A DNA stretch of 64,000 bases. Origin: CAYZNE01 sp964461035 (GTDB taxonomy: Archaea > Nanobdellota > Nanobdellia > Woesearchaeales > CAYZNE01). The DNA is taken from NCBI GenBank assembly GCA_964461035.1, contig CAYWRI010000002.1, positions 1-64,000 of the forward strand, read 5' to 3'. The notes under the pieces are model-generated. The model made no database searches and was not told where the DNA came from. It worked only from the letters and a program-made list of their open reading frames with translations. Each line of letters starts with the position of its first letter. Positions within the stretch are counted from its first letter, which is position 1. Of the stretch, positions 36,201 through 44,064 are shown piece by piece. A program made the translations under genes and the position numbers.

Positions 36201-36863
36201 ATTTCGCTTAAAGAATTAGAAGAAAGTTCTGTAGAATTAATGAATAAAGATAAGAAGTTTAAGGATAAAGTTATGACTGATGTTTTTGCGCAATTAGAAA
36301 AATTACACGCAACAAAACCAGAAATAAAAAAAGCAAAGCAAAAAGATAAATTATCTGTTTATTATGATGGAGTTATTCCTGTTGAAGATGAATCTCCTAT
36401 AGAAACTTTAGAAAAAACTAATTCCTCTAAAAAAGATTCTTCAAAGACAACTTCTAAAACAGCTTTAAAAATAACTTCAAAAATATCTAAAAATTCAAAC
36501 AGTAAAAAATCAAAGTCTACAAATTCTATGCCGTCTTCTAAAAAAGACGATGATGTTTTTTTGGCTCTAGAAAAAATTTCAAATTCCTCTTCAAAAACAT
36601 CTTCTAAAAAAGATATAGAACTTAAATCTGATTCAATTAATTTTAAAAATAATCTTAACGCAGATACGGATAGTATGATTAACTTATTTAAAACTAATGA
36701 GTTAAATATTGATGTGTTTAAAGTAATACTGTCCGAACTTTTAAACTCAAAAAAACTAAATAAACAAGATGTTTCAGGAATAATATTTAGACTTCTTGAA
36801 CAAAAACTAATAAAAGAATCTAAAGCAAATAAAATATTAACAGAATTAGGGTTATTAAATTAA
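33216..36863 (+). CDS. Anchored surface protein with DGxxNGxETDxDCGG repeats and long cytoplasmic tail (1215 aa)
   Basis: The GTG start overlaps the stop of the giant gene (GTGA). The signal peptide is about 14-41 (ending LPVNADD). Residues 45-670 are Ig-like strands opening in mid-fold (YSNNAYPELTISFSEPI). Three Cys repeats at about 682, 733 and 783 have the form C-x-DxxxNGxETDxDCGGxxCxxC. A Pro-rich hinge (SPLPPPPPKD) and one TM helix (about 844-868) follow. The remaining 350 residues are cytoplasmic, Lys/Ser-rich, probably disordered, and end in a small helical domain (about 1150-1215). The topology is that of a surface receptor or anchor linking outside to inside. Function unknown. Confidence 0.7.
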   Translation: MITLKNKKRGVGLSVKSLNFFISFLLLVMTISLLTLPVNADDIIKYSNNAYPELTISFSEPILLSNVTANVRCANEDGNCFQLYDTLDSFATVSNDGISVQYGPNSDSSVIVYSLNRPLLSDTYLFETTVSDLLGNELIDYEITLIVDSESESIELIEPIQGWANSTSFDIVVETQLPGSCWANQEDFKFSPNLDNTHLFTDSTSGMRHTISNIAIWGDDAMVRHSPYDLYVVCNSSNAANSNKIYLGHFILAWDDTPPNLNYHPEFQYTVLDITEPYVDMIIESDYITGDPPDEIACRLKNLTEDGISIQNSPYEFFPNINYSDLWNYTKTNTKRLDFSYILDGGTPNGGVHEPHEYRFEVSCRNTARLKPTPFERIYDITVQFADTFRIEKLLPHDYVNANPVFIEVKTSVVTDACNISAEGASLDEIEQMVQIVDEKTYAISLSGLEEGTHSYEVTCYSHIYTSSGLLSFDFVVDRTSPSLLDINSLVKTCSLNSFEFELYAEDNVGLNYFKYNFTGVNVSIQNIINSEDTEDTVNVEFDDLELIENQTYTITAWVYDLANNSKGPVTKTITASKPNDLVCDLYPPSITLNVINESMGEVTVKLNCQDSGSGCSDNYILERLGNLSHACSYYSGHEMPFSDNIIISYDTKICAQAHDLSGNSVNKSWIIEVPTNLPQYCQNNVKDEDESGIDCGGSCVGCSLDSPCFSSTDCVSGMWCDPTLNLCKWASCDDKIMNGQETDIDCGGPDCTTCSINSSCLTSDDCDSNYCTAEGICSLSSCSDGIMNGFETDDDCGGPDCTPCQNEKDCDFDTDCQSGCCNYGTCDDCSSSPSPLPPPPPKDIVSLILLIVGIVLILAGSAYLYYLHANKLNSSNTQIGFSDSLSDSRISKSKQLKTHLTKEQLLSLTNRKKQMRNKFKSRKTDRLSEIETTMSEFDEKTLGVKKEKKDQTTKKVEKLVDNMDLKNKQDNNKTDDDNKKIKEKLSVDFPAKDFISLKELEESSVELMNKDKKFKDKVMTDVFAQLEKLHATKPEIKKAKQKDKLSVYYDGVIPVEDESPIETLEKTNSSKKDSSKTTSKTALKITSKISKNSNSKKSKSTNSMPSSKKDDDVFLALEKISNSSSKTSSKKDIELKSDSINFKNNLNADTDSMINLFKTNELNIDVFKVILSELLNSKKLNKQDVSGIIFRLLEQKLIKESKANKILTELGLLN

Positions 36864-36899
36864 CTATTAAATTTCAAACAGTGCGTTAAAGGTGATAAT

Positions 36900-37388
36900 G
36901 TGAATAAAAAAGCAATAACAAAACAAATCTTTACTTTTCTAATGGTTGCGATATTAATAGGACTACTCTTTTTATTTGGCATAATTAGTGCTAAAAACTT
37001 ATTAACTCAAACTTGCAAAGCACAAAAAGCGCTATCTCAAAAAGATATTATGGACGCAATATCTGATTATAATAGTAAAGATTCAGCGCATACAGAATCA
37101 ATAATTCTTTCCTGTGATTATACTGAAATATGTTTTTTAGATGCGGAAAGACTTAAAACAAACTCTCCACCAATAACCAACATTCCTTACAAAGTAATGC
37201 AAGATGTAGTAACTATTCAAGGAGATTATAATATATTTTTCGTAAAAGGAGATGTTGTTGAACCAATTGGATTTTCAAATAAATTAACTGTTGAAGGTGA
37301 TGGAAGTCTTTGTGTTACTTCAACAGGCAATAGTTTTAAAATTATTTTTGTGGGTAAGGGAAGAACAACAGCAGTAAGAACAAGTTAA
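36900..37388 (+). CDS. Class III signal (pilin-like) protein, 162 aa
   Basis: The GTG start is backed by GGTGATA. The N-terminus MNKKA|ITKQIFTFLMVAILIG is a class III signal: basic residues, Ala at -1, then one hydrophobic helix, as processed by PibD/EppA in archaea. The extracellular part (35-162) is beta-rich with two Cys pairs (ILSCDYTEICFLD). First of the plus-strand pilin-like block, 36 bp after the anchored surface protein. A minor-pilin role is inferred from the N-terminus only. Confidence 0.65.
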   Translation: MNKKAITKQIFTFLMVAILIGLLFLFGIISAKNLLTQTCKAQKALSQKDIMDAISDYNSKDSAHTESIILSCDYTEICFLDAERLKTNSPPITNIPYKVMQDVVTIQGDYNIFFVKGDVVEPIGFSNKLTVEGDGSLCVTSTGNSFKIIFVGKGRTTAVRTS

Positions 37389-37398
37389 TAATTTTAAA

Positions 37399-37848
37399 AT
37401 GATATTTTCAAAAAAAGCATTTACAATACAATTTAGTTGGATTTTTATTTTAATAGTTGGATTTTTTGTAATGTTTCTAGTAATAAGAATAATAACTTCC
37501 CAGACAGATGTATCTAAACAAGAAATAAATTTGGATTTATCTAAGAATATAGATTCTATTTTATCAAGTGCAGAACAAAGCACAGACACTTTCAAAATAG
37601 TTCATACACCTGAACTCAAATTAACTTATTTGTGTTTTGAAGATTACACCGCATATTCTGTTCAGAAAAATATAAATAAAATAGAAAATTCAATAATGTT
37701 TTCTTCTTCATCAATATCTGGAAGAAATATTTATACTTGGACAAAAGAGTATAAAATGCCTATGAAAATAACAAATGTTCTCTATGTTACTGACCCGCTT
37801 CATAAATTTATTTTTGTTGACGGGTATCCTGTTATTGATTATTGTTAG
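37399..37848 (+). CDS. Pilin-like protein, N-terminal portion (possible frameshift with next)
   Basis: SKKA|FTIQFSWIFILIVGFF is a class III signal and TM helix. The domain that follows (KMPMKITNVLYVTDPLHKF) looks incomplete, ending at TAG 37846-37848 in mid-strand (GYPVIDYC). The frame that continues it (LLDLMPSNITREV) overlaps by 7 nt from a TTG at 37842. A single-base shift would join both into one protein of about 338 residues, which would better match a globular extracellular domain. Confidence 0.6.
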   Translation: MIFSKKAFTIQFSWIFILIVGFFVMFLVIRIITSQTDVSKQEINLDLSKNIDSILSSAEQSTDTFKIVHTPELKLTYLCFEDYTAYSVQKNINKIENSIMFSSSSISGRNIYTWTKEYKMPMKITNVLYVTDPLHKFIFVDGYPVIDYC

Positions 37849-37853
37849 ATTTA

Positions 37854-38417
37854 ATGCCTTCAAATATAACTAGGGAAGTTGTTAATAGTATTAATGACAT
37901 AACTGATAATAATTATAATCAGTATATAATAATGACTGCTACTTCGTTATCAGGAACTATTTTAAATGGTTTTTCCCCCATGTTTCTTAGAAAAATAATA
38001 GCTTTACAAATAACAACAGTTCCGGGTCAAGAAAATAAAGGACAAATTACTTTTTACAAATTTGATGATAATGGTCAGTCAGCAGTTGTCGGAGAAAACG
38101 AGTATGACTATATTGATGAAACTCTTTTGTTTGGCGCAATATTTACTGCAGATCCTTATTTGTACAATTGTACTGCAAATAAACTATTTGAAAAATCAAA
38201 ATCAATATATCAAATATATAATTACACCGCAACAAAAATGAATCAAGCAACAACAAGAGTGATATGCAAAGATCCTTCAAGAGGGTATCTTTCTGTTATT
38301 AGTATATTGGAAGATATGATTACTTCAGATTCTTCTAATACGATTTACGAAGATGCAATTCAGCTTCGATCTAGAAATACTTATCTTCAAAGAAGCGATT
38401 GTCCTCTTGCATATTAA
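37854..38417 (+). CDS. Extracellular-type domain, continuation of the preceding pilin-like gene
   Basis: 187 residues from ATG 37854 (TTG 37842 is an alternative). It has no TM helix or signal of its own although every neighbour has one, and it carries N-x-T sites (SNIT, NCTAN, NYTATK) and four Cys typical of the exported parts of adjacent proteins. This argues that it is the C-terminal half of the 37399 gene, separated by a frameshift, rather than an independent cytoplasmic protein. Confidence 0.5.
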   Translation: MPSNITREVVNSINDITDNNYNQYIIMTATSLSGTILNGFSPMFLRKIIALQITTVPGQENKGQITFYKFDDNGQSAVVGENEYDYIDETLLFGAIFTADPYLYNCTANKLFEKSKSIYQIYNYTATKMNQATTRVICKDPSRGYLSVISILEDMITSDSSNTIYEDAIQLRSRNTYLQRSDCPLAY

Positions 38418-38467
38418 TTGTTAGTTCATAATTGTTGTAGATTTAATAAATGAGCTAAAAATAAACA

Positions 38468-38977
38468 ATGACACTAAAAACATTAAATAAAAAAGCGCAA
38501 CTTCAAATAACTGAAAATGTAGTTATAATTATAATCATAATTTTCATATTTATTATTGGAATTGTTTTTTATAATAATGTTAAAAAAATTACGTATGTTG
38601 AAACAGTAAATGAATATTCTGACCTTGATTTAGTAAAAGCAAGCCAAAAAATAACAAATTTACCCGAATTAAGTTGTTCTTTTAATGAGCAAGTAGAAGT
38701 AGGTTGTGTTGATGAATTAAAACTTGAAGCAGTTATTGCATTAGATTTATTGAATACATCATATTCTTATTATTATTCCATATTTGGAAAATCAAAAGTC
38801 ATAATAAATACAACTTTTCCAGAACAGGGCAAAGGTTTTGTTATTTATGATAGTAAATTATCTGGAGACTATAATCAAATTCCTTTAGTTATTCCTATAA
38901 AAGTTTACAATCCTATAAACATGACAACCAACTTAGGTTATGTTCAAATATTAAAATACACAGAGGTTTTTAATTAA
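38468..38977 (+). CDS. Class III signal (pilin-like) protein, 169 aa
   Basis: NKKA|QLQITENVVIIIIIIF has Gln at +1 of the predicted cleavage and a strongly hydrophobic helix with Glu early in the mature protein, as in archaeal type IV pilins. The exported part (45-169) has the Cys pair ELSCSFNEQVEVGCVDE and one N-x-T. Its stop is 2 bp before the next ATG. Probably part of the same multi-subunit structure as its neighbours. Confidence 0.65.
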   Translation: MTLKTLNKKAQLQITENVVIIIIIIFIFIIGIVFYNNVKKITYVETVNEYSDLDLVKASQKITNLPELSCSFNEQVEVGCVDELKLEAVIALDLLNTSYSYYYSIFGKSKVIINTTFPEQGKGFVIYDSKLSGDYNQIPLVIPIKVYNPINMTTNLGYVQILKYTEVFN

Positions 38978-38979
38978 TA

Positions 38980-39498
38980 ATGGTGTACTCAAAATTTCCT
39001 TCAAAAAAGGCACAAGTTGAAATTATGGGTCTTGTAATAATAGTTATTTTAATTGTAATAATAATATTTGTTGTTCTTGTTTTCATGTTAAATAAAAAAC
39101 CGAATGAGGTTGTTTCAAAGTATTCTGATTCTCAGTATCCCACCGCATTTATTCTTGCACTTTTAGACACAAGTTCTATGTGTCAAGACCATGTTCCAAT
39201 AAAAAGTTTAATTTATGATTGTGCTGTTGACAAGAGAATTCATTGTCCAAGTTCAGATACTTCTTCTTGTAAATATTTGAATGAATCTCTTACACAAATA
39301 TTTGATTCAACATTAAATGCGTGGGGAGAAAATTATGAATTTAAAATGGATCACGCAGCATTTATTCACTACAATAATTTTACTTTTTCATCTGGTTGTG
39401 GTCCTTATTCAACTGTTGAAACTAATCCCTTTCAAATTATTCCTTTGTGGCCAAGAAGGGATTTTGTCAGAGTAAGCATGAAAATATGTTCTAATTAA
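38980..39498 (+). CDS. Class III signal (KKAQVEI) pilin-like protein, 172 aa
   Basis: SKKA|QVEIMGLVIIVILIV is the clearest type IV pilin-like N-terminus in the block: Gln +1, Glu +3, then a TM helix. The exported domain has six Cys in the order CQDH, DCAV, HCPS, SCKY, GCGP, KICSN, so three disulfides are likely. Last gene of the plus-strand block; it converges on the minus-strand block 45 bp further on. Confidence 0.65.
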   Translation: MVYSKFPSKKAQVEIMGLVIIVILIVIIIFVVLVFMLNKKPNEVVSKYSDSQYPTAFILALLDTSSMCQDHVPIKSLIYDCAVDKRIHCPSSDTSSCKYLNESLTQIFDSTLNAWGENYEFKMDHAAFIHYNNFTFSSGCGPYSTVETNPFQIIPLWPRRDFVRVSMKICSN

Positions 39499-39543
39499 AA
39501 TAATTTATGTGTTTGAGAATATTATATTTTAATAAAATGAATT

Positions 39544-40233
39544 TTAATTTTCAGTAACGTGAATATTAAATTCTTTTGTAAATAAAGGCATTTTAGAATC
39601 CATTTTTTCATAGGCTTCAAGAATTATTGTACAATAGCCTGATTTTATTTTATTCATGTCAAATTTATTAAGATCACTTATTGGTTTTGGTAACTCAAGT
39701 TTGAATATGAGTGGTCCGTCAGGATTAAAACAAGGAGTTCCATCATTTAATTTAATTTCAAATTGTATGACGGAATAATTAAAATATCTGTGTGGTGCAT
39801 ATAACTCAAAATGTATTACTTCAGGTTCATCTATTTCAATTAGATTTTCTTTTTCTATTTTAGGAAATAAATATTGCTTATCTGCAATACTATTAAAATA
39901 ATAATTAAATTCAATTTTATCTGTAGGATTGATTTCAGGTATACAACAAACTAAATCTTTTGTTGCTTCTTTTGTGTCTTCATTTGTTAAATCTAAACAA
40001 GCTCCTCTAAATGTAGAAACTCTTTCACTTGAAAGACACATATCTTTACTTGTAACACAAATACCTGGTTCTCCAGGAACTATAAAACATTCTCCATGTT
40101 TTTCTAAAGCTGGATTTATTATATCAACCACATTAGGTATTATGTTTAGAGAGATTAATAAAACTATAATAACTATTATCAGGGTGGCTATCATCCACAT
40201 TACATTAGAATCCGCTTTTTTAGTATTTTTCAT
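39544..40233 (-). CDS. Class III signal protein with N-terminal Cys/CC domain, 229 aa
   Basis: TKKA|DSNVMWMIATLIIVIIV gives a class III signal and TM helix (about 8-30). Residues 45-100 hold CFIVPGEPGICVTSKDMC and then LVCCIPEINP, the same Cys...VCC end as the small pilin-like proteins at 40301, 42455 and 42736. It is followed here by an extra beta-sandwich domain (100-229, HFELYAPHRYFNYSVIQF). It looks like the small module fused to a larger tip. End of the minus-strand block. Confidence 0.6.
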   Translation of the reverse strand: MKNTKKADSNVMWMIATLIIVIIVLLISLNIIPNVVDIINPALEKHGECFIVPGEPGICVTSKDMCLSSERVSTFRGACLDLTNEDTKEATKDLVCCIPEINPTDKIEFNYYFNSIADKQYLFPKIEKENLIEIDEPEVIHFELYAPHRYFNYSVIQFEIKLNDGTPCFNPDGPLIFKLELPKPISDLNKFDMNKIKSGYCTIILEAYEKMDSKMPLFTKEFNIHVTEN

Positions 40234-40300
40234 TTTTTGATTTGTTCAAATTGTTTTATGTTTGTTAAATACGTATAAATTATTATTTTTAATACAATTT

Positions 40301-40567
40301 TTATTCAGGTTTTTCTCCACCACAGCAAACATAATTAGGATTTGTTTCTTTTTTACAATTTATATCGCTACCTGCAAGATGAATAGTTCCTTCTGGGCAA
40401 GTTGTTCCTGCCTGACAAAATGAGGCTGCATAAGCTCCGCAACCTTTTTCTAGTTTTACGTTGTGAAATATATCTGTATAATAATAAATACCCAATCCTA
40501 AGCCTATAACCGCTAAAATAATCATAATCACTTGAAATGACATTTGTGCTTTTTTATGTTTATTCAT
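40301..40567 (-). CDS. Small Cys-rich pilin-like protein, 88 aa
   Basis: The start is ATG 40567 (MNKHKKAQMSF), since the longer frame would only read back into the upstream gene; the stop of that gene overlaps this start by 8 nt. HKKA|QMSFQVIMIILAVIGLG is a class III signal with Gln at +1. The 50-residue exported part has six Cys: GCGAY, FCQAGTTC, INCKK and YVCCGG, ending in the CC motif shared with its neighbours. Confidence 0.65.
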   Translation of the reverse strand: MNKHKKAQMSFQVIMIILAVIGLGLGIYYYTDIFHNVKLEKGCGAYAASFCQAGTTCPEGTIHLAGSDINCKKETNPNYVCCGGEKPE

Positions 40568-42377
40568 TTTCTTGTGCCTCACATTCTTCTTCTGAATTAT
40601 TCCATTCGCAAATAGAACATTGATCACATTGATACTCATTACTAAGTCTATCACAATCATCTTTGTTTTGAGGACAAGTGCTACAGTAGTTAGTTAAAAA
40701 GCCCTTTTCTTCTTTATCTTCTCGTTCCCAATAACAATTTGCACCGGGTAAACAAGGATTTTGAATACAAGCATTTTTTCTTGCATAAATTTTACAATTC
40801 AAATTAGTTTGAGTTGCTTGAGCACAGGGCACACAATCATAATTTTCATCGCTATCACCACTACGTTTATCAGAATAACATTGATATTGCGGATTAGTAC
40901 TACTACAAAAAGAATCAGCACTGCTATAAGGTGGACTATTAATAAAATAATTATTATAAATCTCGGCTTTAGTAGGATCTACAAAATTATATCCCAAATG
41001 TTCAGAAGTTATTTGACTATGAACTGAATTACATATTTGTTCATACATAGTGTTGCCTCCCGCTCTCGATATGGCATCGCATTCAGCTATATCGCAAGTA
41101 TTTGATGGACTGCTTTTTTCAGGATTCACATAGTATATTTTTGAACAAGATAAGTGAGATTCTACAAAAATTGATTTTGTTGCAGGTGCAAAACCCATAA
41201 TGCATATTTTTGATTCTGTTATTGGCGAACTATAAACACCATCATTTTGAACTTGACCATTTTCTGCAAAAATAAATGAATCATAATATGATTCATATTG
41301 TTCAGGATTTGTTAGAGAAATTAAATTATTAGGACATTTTTCTGATGACTTTTTTAGACTTATTCCAACAAATTCACAAGGATAATCTCTTGAATCATCT
41401 GTTTTTCTTGCTTTACAATATATGTCGCAGACTGTTCCCATTCCATTAACACCTAAAACGGGTCTTGACTCAATATTAAAAGAAATAGAATCAAAAGTTT
41501 CAGGAGTTGTTATTTCGTCTTCTAAGATTTCAGGAACATCAACAAAAGTTCTTATGTACTGAGACTTATCATCACTATTACCATTCCATCCTTTCATTAA
41601 GAGCATGAACATTGCGTCTTTATCTCTTCTTTCTGGTTGTGCATAATTACTACATGATGCAAATGGTAATTTGGATTCCCAAACTTCTTTATTAAATGCT
41701 ATGTCATTGGTTCTTTTAAAATAAACAGGGCCACTAATACTGCATTCACCTTTTGCATTTTTTGTTCCTGTAGCAATTTTCTTTGATTCATCAGCATAAC
41801 TTGGATTATTTGATTCATCCATCCAATTAATCCTTAATTCACAATGTTCAACATCGGTCATGTTCCCATAAAATATGACTTTACCATCAGGATTTAGTCC
41901 ATTTATTTCTACACCTACATTATCTCTTACTTGATGACAGTTATGAATAACATTATTCCATTTACTAATTGGTCTTATTCCTGTAGCAGTTGCATCATTT
42001 CCCACGTTTTTATAAAATAATTGATCAGATGATTTTGAATCTGGATCACCAGGTAGTATTTGTGAGCCTGGTGTTGTTCCATTATTATCTGATTTAGAAC
42101 CACCCAAAATATTCAAATAACAGTTTTCTCCTACAACAATTTTTTCATTTTTTTCATTAAAACAATCAAGAAAACTTATTTTTATTCCCATTGCAGGCCT
42201 AACATCTGAACAAGACATTAAGGGATTATAAGATTCACATTTAAACATTGATAAACCAAGACCTAAAGCAGAATTTATAAAATAAAGTGACACTCCAAGC
42301 ACTACAAGCACTACAACCGCAGAAAGAACTAATCCGAGTCCTGAATTCTCGCCTTTAGTATTTATTCGATGTTTCAT
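40560..42377 (-). CDS. Large Cys-rich pilin-like surface protein, 605 aa
   Basis: The start at ATG 42377 (MKHRINTKGENSGLG) is preferred over 42398 because a GTGAGAT ribosome-binding element lies between. TKG|ENSGLGLVLSAVVVLVVLG is a class III signal with Gly at -1 and a TM helix. The exported part is mixed alpha/beta up to about 410 with N-x-S/T sites. The last 170 residues are a Cys-rich knot chain (CVPCAQATQTNLNC, CSTCPQNKDDC, CDQCSICEWNNSEEEC). It is the large member of the block and translationally overlaps the small 88-residue gene. Confidence 0.6.
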   Translation of the reverse strand: MKHRINTKGENSGLGLVLSAVVVLVVLGVSLYFINSALGLGLSMFKCESYNPLMSCSDVRPAMGIKISFLDCFNEKNEKIVVGENCYLNILGGSKSDNNGTTPGSQILPGDPDSKSSDQLFYKNVGNDATATGIRPISKWNNVIHNCHQVRDNVGVEINGLNPDGKVIFYGNMTDVEHCELRINWMDESNNPSYADESKKIATGTKNAKGECSISGPVYFKRTNDIAFNKEVWESKLPFASCSNYAQPERRDKDAMFMLLMKGWNGNSDDKSQYIRTFVDVPEILEDEITTPETFDSISFNIESRPVLGVNGMGTVCDIYCKARKTDDSRDYPCEFVGISLKKSSEKCPNNLISLTNPEQYESYYDSFIFAENGQVQNDGVYSSPITESKICIMGFAPATKSIFVESHLSCSKIYYVNPEKSSPSNTCDIAECDAISRAGGNTMYEQICNSVHSQITSEHLGYNFVDPTKAEIYNNYFINSPPYSSADSFCSSTNPQYQCYSDKRSGDSDENYDCVPCAQATQTNLNCKIYARKNACIQNPCLPGANCYWEREDKEEKGFLTNYCSTCPQNKDDCDRLSNEYQCDQCSICEWNNSEEECEAQENE

Positions 42378-42454
42378 TTTGTTATTTATCTCACACATAT
42401 CTATTTACTTTTATAAATTCTAAAAATTATAAATAAAAATTAAATATTATTTTT

Positions 42455-42712
42455 TTAGCTAGTACTTAGGATACAGCATTCCTGATTTCCAGGGCAAACC
42501 AATTCATTACCTTCATTATCATAAGAATAATCTGCAAAAGCGCCATCACAAGATTCTCTGCACATTCCCATCTTAGAACTGCAACTTATTCCACTATCAA
42601 TAGGCTTAATCATACTAACAACGAAGTAGATTATTACTCCTAAAACTAATAACCCAAGAACTGCCACTATTACTGTATGTAAACTTAAGCTCTGTGCTTT
42701 TTTATTCAACAT
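42455..42712 (-). CDS. Small Cys-rich pilin-like protein, 85 aa
   Basis: MLNKKA|QSLSLHTVIVAVLGL is a class III signal, preceded by TGAGGTAAT as ribosome-binding site. After the helix a compact domain of about 45 residues carries Cys in the order SCSS, MCRESC, LVCPG, ECCIL. It is a close sibling of the next gene (same N-terminus, same CC ending) and likely arose by tandem duplication. Confidence 0.7.
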   Translation of the reverse strand: MLNKKAQSLSLHTVIVAVLGLLVLGVIIYFVVSMIKPIDSGISCSSKMGMCRESCDGAFADYSYDNEGNELVCPGNQECCILSTS

Positions 42713-42735
42713 TTTTTATTACCTCATTAGTTTTT

Positions 42736-42978
42736 TTAGATTGGTATGCAACATACAGGATCTTCTTCGGGGCATCCTCTCTGTCCACTTTCTAAATAGC
42801 CATCACCACACCAGCCAGAATCATCACATCTTGCTCCAGATATTCCAGTACAACTTGTCTGATCAAAAAGTTCTCCACCTGTATTCAAAACAAGGGTTGC
42901 AAGAATTACTAGGACAAGTAATGATACTGCTGCAATAATGATTGTATTCATACTTAATCCTTGTGCTTTTTTATTCAT
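42736..42978 (-). CDS. Small Cys-rich pilin-like protein, 80 aa
   Basis: MNKKA|QGLSMNTIIIAAVSLL is a class III signal with Gln at +1 and Ser at +4; TGAGGTGA sits 6 nt upstream of the ATG. The exported domain has six Cys (TSCTG, RCDDSGWC, GCPEED, VCCIP). It is paralogous to the 85-residue neighbour 23 bp downstream. Disulfide-knotted small pilin or cap subunit is an inference. Confidence 0.7.
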   Translation of the reverse strand: MNKKAQGLSMNTIIIAAVSLLVLVILATLVLNTGGELFDQTSCTGISGARCDDSGWCGDGYLESGQRGCPEEDPVCCIPI

Positions 42979-43088
42979 TTTTTCACCTCATTAATCTTTT
43001 TATGTTTAATGTAACTTAACCCATTCTTTATTTTTATTACCTTTATATATAAATTTATTGATAACTTTTATGTTTTTTTTGATATTTT

Positions 43089-43799
43089 TTACACTAAAGT
43101 CCATTCATATTCTCCATTAACTTTTTTACATTGATATTCTATTCCATCACTTTTAATTACATTTTTTTGAAGATTTTCTTTTGTTTCTTTGCTAAATTCT
43201 TCTGTGCATTTAAACCAATAATAGTACTTTCCAGCATCTATTTTTGCACATAATAATCCTTTTGGTTTTGAATTTAATAATTGAATTATCGTGTTATCTG
43301 CAGTTGCGGTTATTGTTGTTATTGAAGTAAGATCCATTTCACTTAATATTCCATTGAAGTTTCCTAGTTTTCCATTAGGTTCAAATAAAAATGGTTCTTC
43401 AAATGTATCTGTGTCCTTAGTATATCCCTTAATAAAACAACCAAATCTATCCATAAAGTTAATTGGATATTGTTGTTCAAAAACATCTTTTGAAATATGT
43501 TCAAATTCTATGAATTTATCATAATCAAAAGTTTCAAATTTATTATCAACAACAAGTATAAATTCATAAGCAATCTTTTCAAACTGAATGTATTCTGCTG
43601 GAAATTTGTCACCTTCCACTTCTGCATCCATATAACTTTTGAATATTTCTTTTATAGAAATTATCATAGAATCTAATCCTTTTGTTATTGTTTTTGGAGA
43701 AAAATCTGATAATAATAAACTTGCAAGTATAACGACGAATATTATGATTGTAACTACCATAGAATAATTTGCTTTTTTCTGTGAAATTATTTTCATCAT
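43089..43799 (-). CDS. Class III signal (pilin-like) protein, 236 aa
   Basis: QKKA|NYSMVVTIIIFVVILASL is a class III signal and single TM helix. The exported domain (35-236) is mixed alpha/beta (AEYIQFEKIAYEFILVV, GIEYQCKKVNGEYEW) with four Cys. Unlike its neighbours it has no Cys-knot tail. It lies between the small Cys-rich pair and the two larger pilin-like genes upstream on the same strand. Confidence 0.6.
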   Translation of the reverse strand: MMKIISQKKANYSMVVTIIIFVVILASLLLSDFSPKTITKGLDSMIISIKEIFKSYMDAEVEGDKFPAEYIQFEKIAYEFILVVDNKFETFDYDKFIEFEHISKDVFEQQYPINFMDRFGCFIKGYTKDTDTFEEPFLFEPNGKLGNFNGILSEMDLTSITTITATADNTIIQLLNSKPKGLLCAKIDAGKYYYWFKCTEEFSKETKENLQKNVIKSDGIEYQCKKVNGEYEWTLV

Positions 43800-43838
43800 T
43801 TTATTGCTCTATACTACTCTTTCATTCATATACCTTAT

Positions 43839-43979
43839 TCATATTCGGATTAAGCCTCTTATAACATCTATAAATCCCTTGCTTGCATCTTGCTGTTGTG
43901 ACATACCAACTATAATAACTATTAGGAATAGAAGTGATAGGACTATCCAGAATACAATTGAATACATTCCTTTTTTCAT
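43839..43979 (-). CDS. 46-residue single-helix pilin-like peptide
   Basis: The frame is open further upstream, but GAGGTAAT precedes the ATG at 43979, giving MKKG|MYSIVFWIVLSLLFLIV. That is a class III-like signal (Gly at -1) and one TM helix, with only about 20 residues outside (QQQDASKGFIDVIRGLIRI). It could be a minimal pilin, a scaffold peptide or a regulator of assembly. It would be missed by length-filtered gene callers. Confidence 0.5.
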   Translation of the reverse strand: MKKGMYSIVFWIVLSLLFLIVIIVGMSQQQDASKGFIDVIRGLIRI

Positions 43980-44064
43980 ATTATTACCTCTTTTTTTGAT
44001 ATTTATAATCTTTTTGATTAAATCATGCAGTTTGACGAACTTACACTTGAAAGTCAAAATTTTT

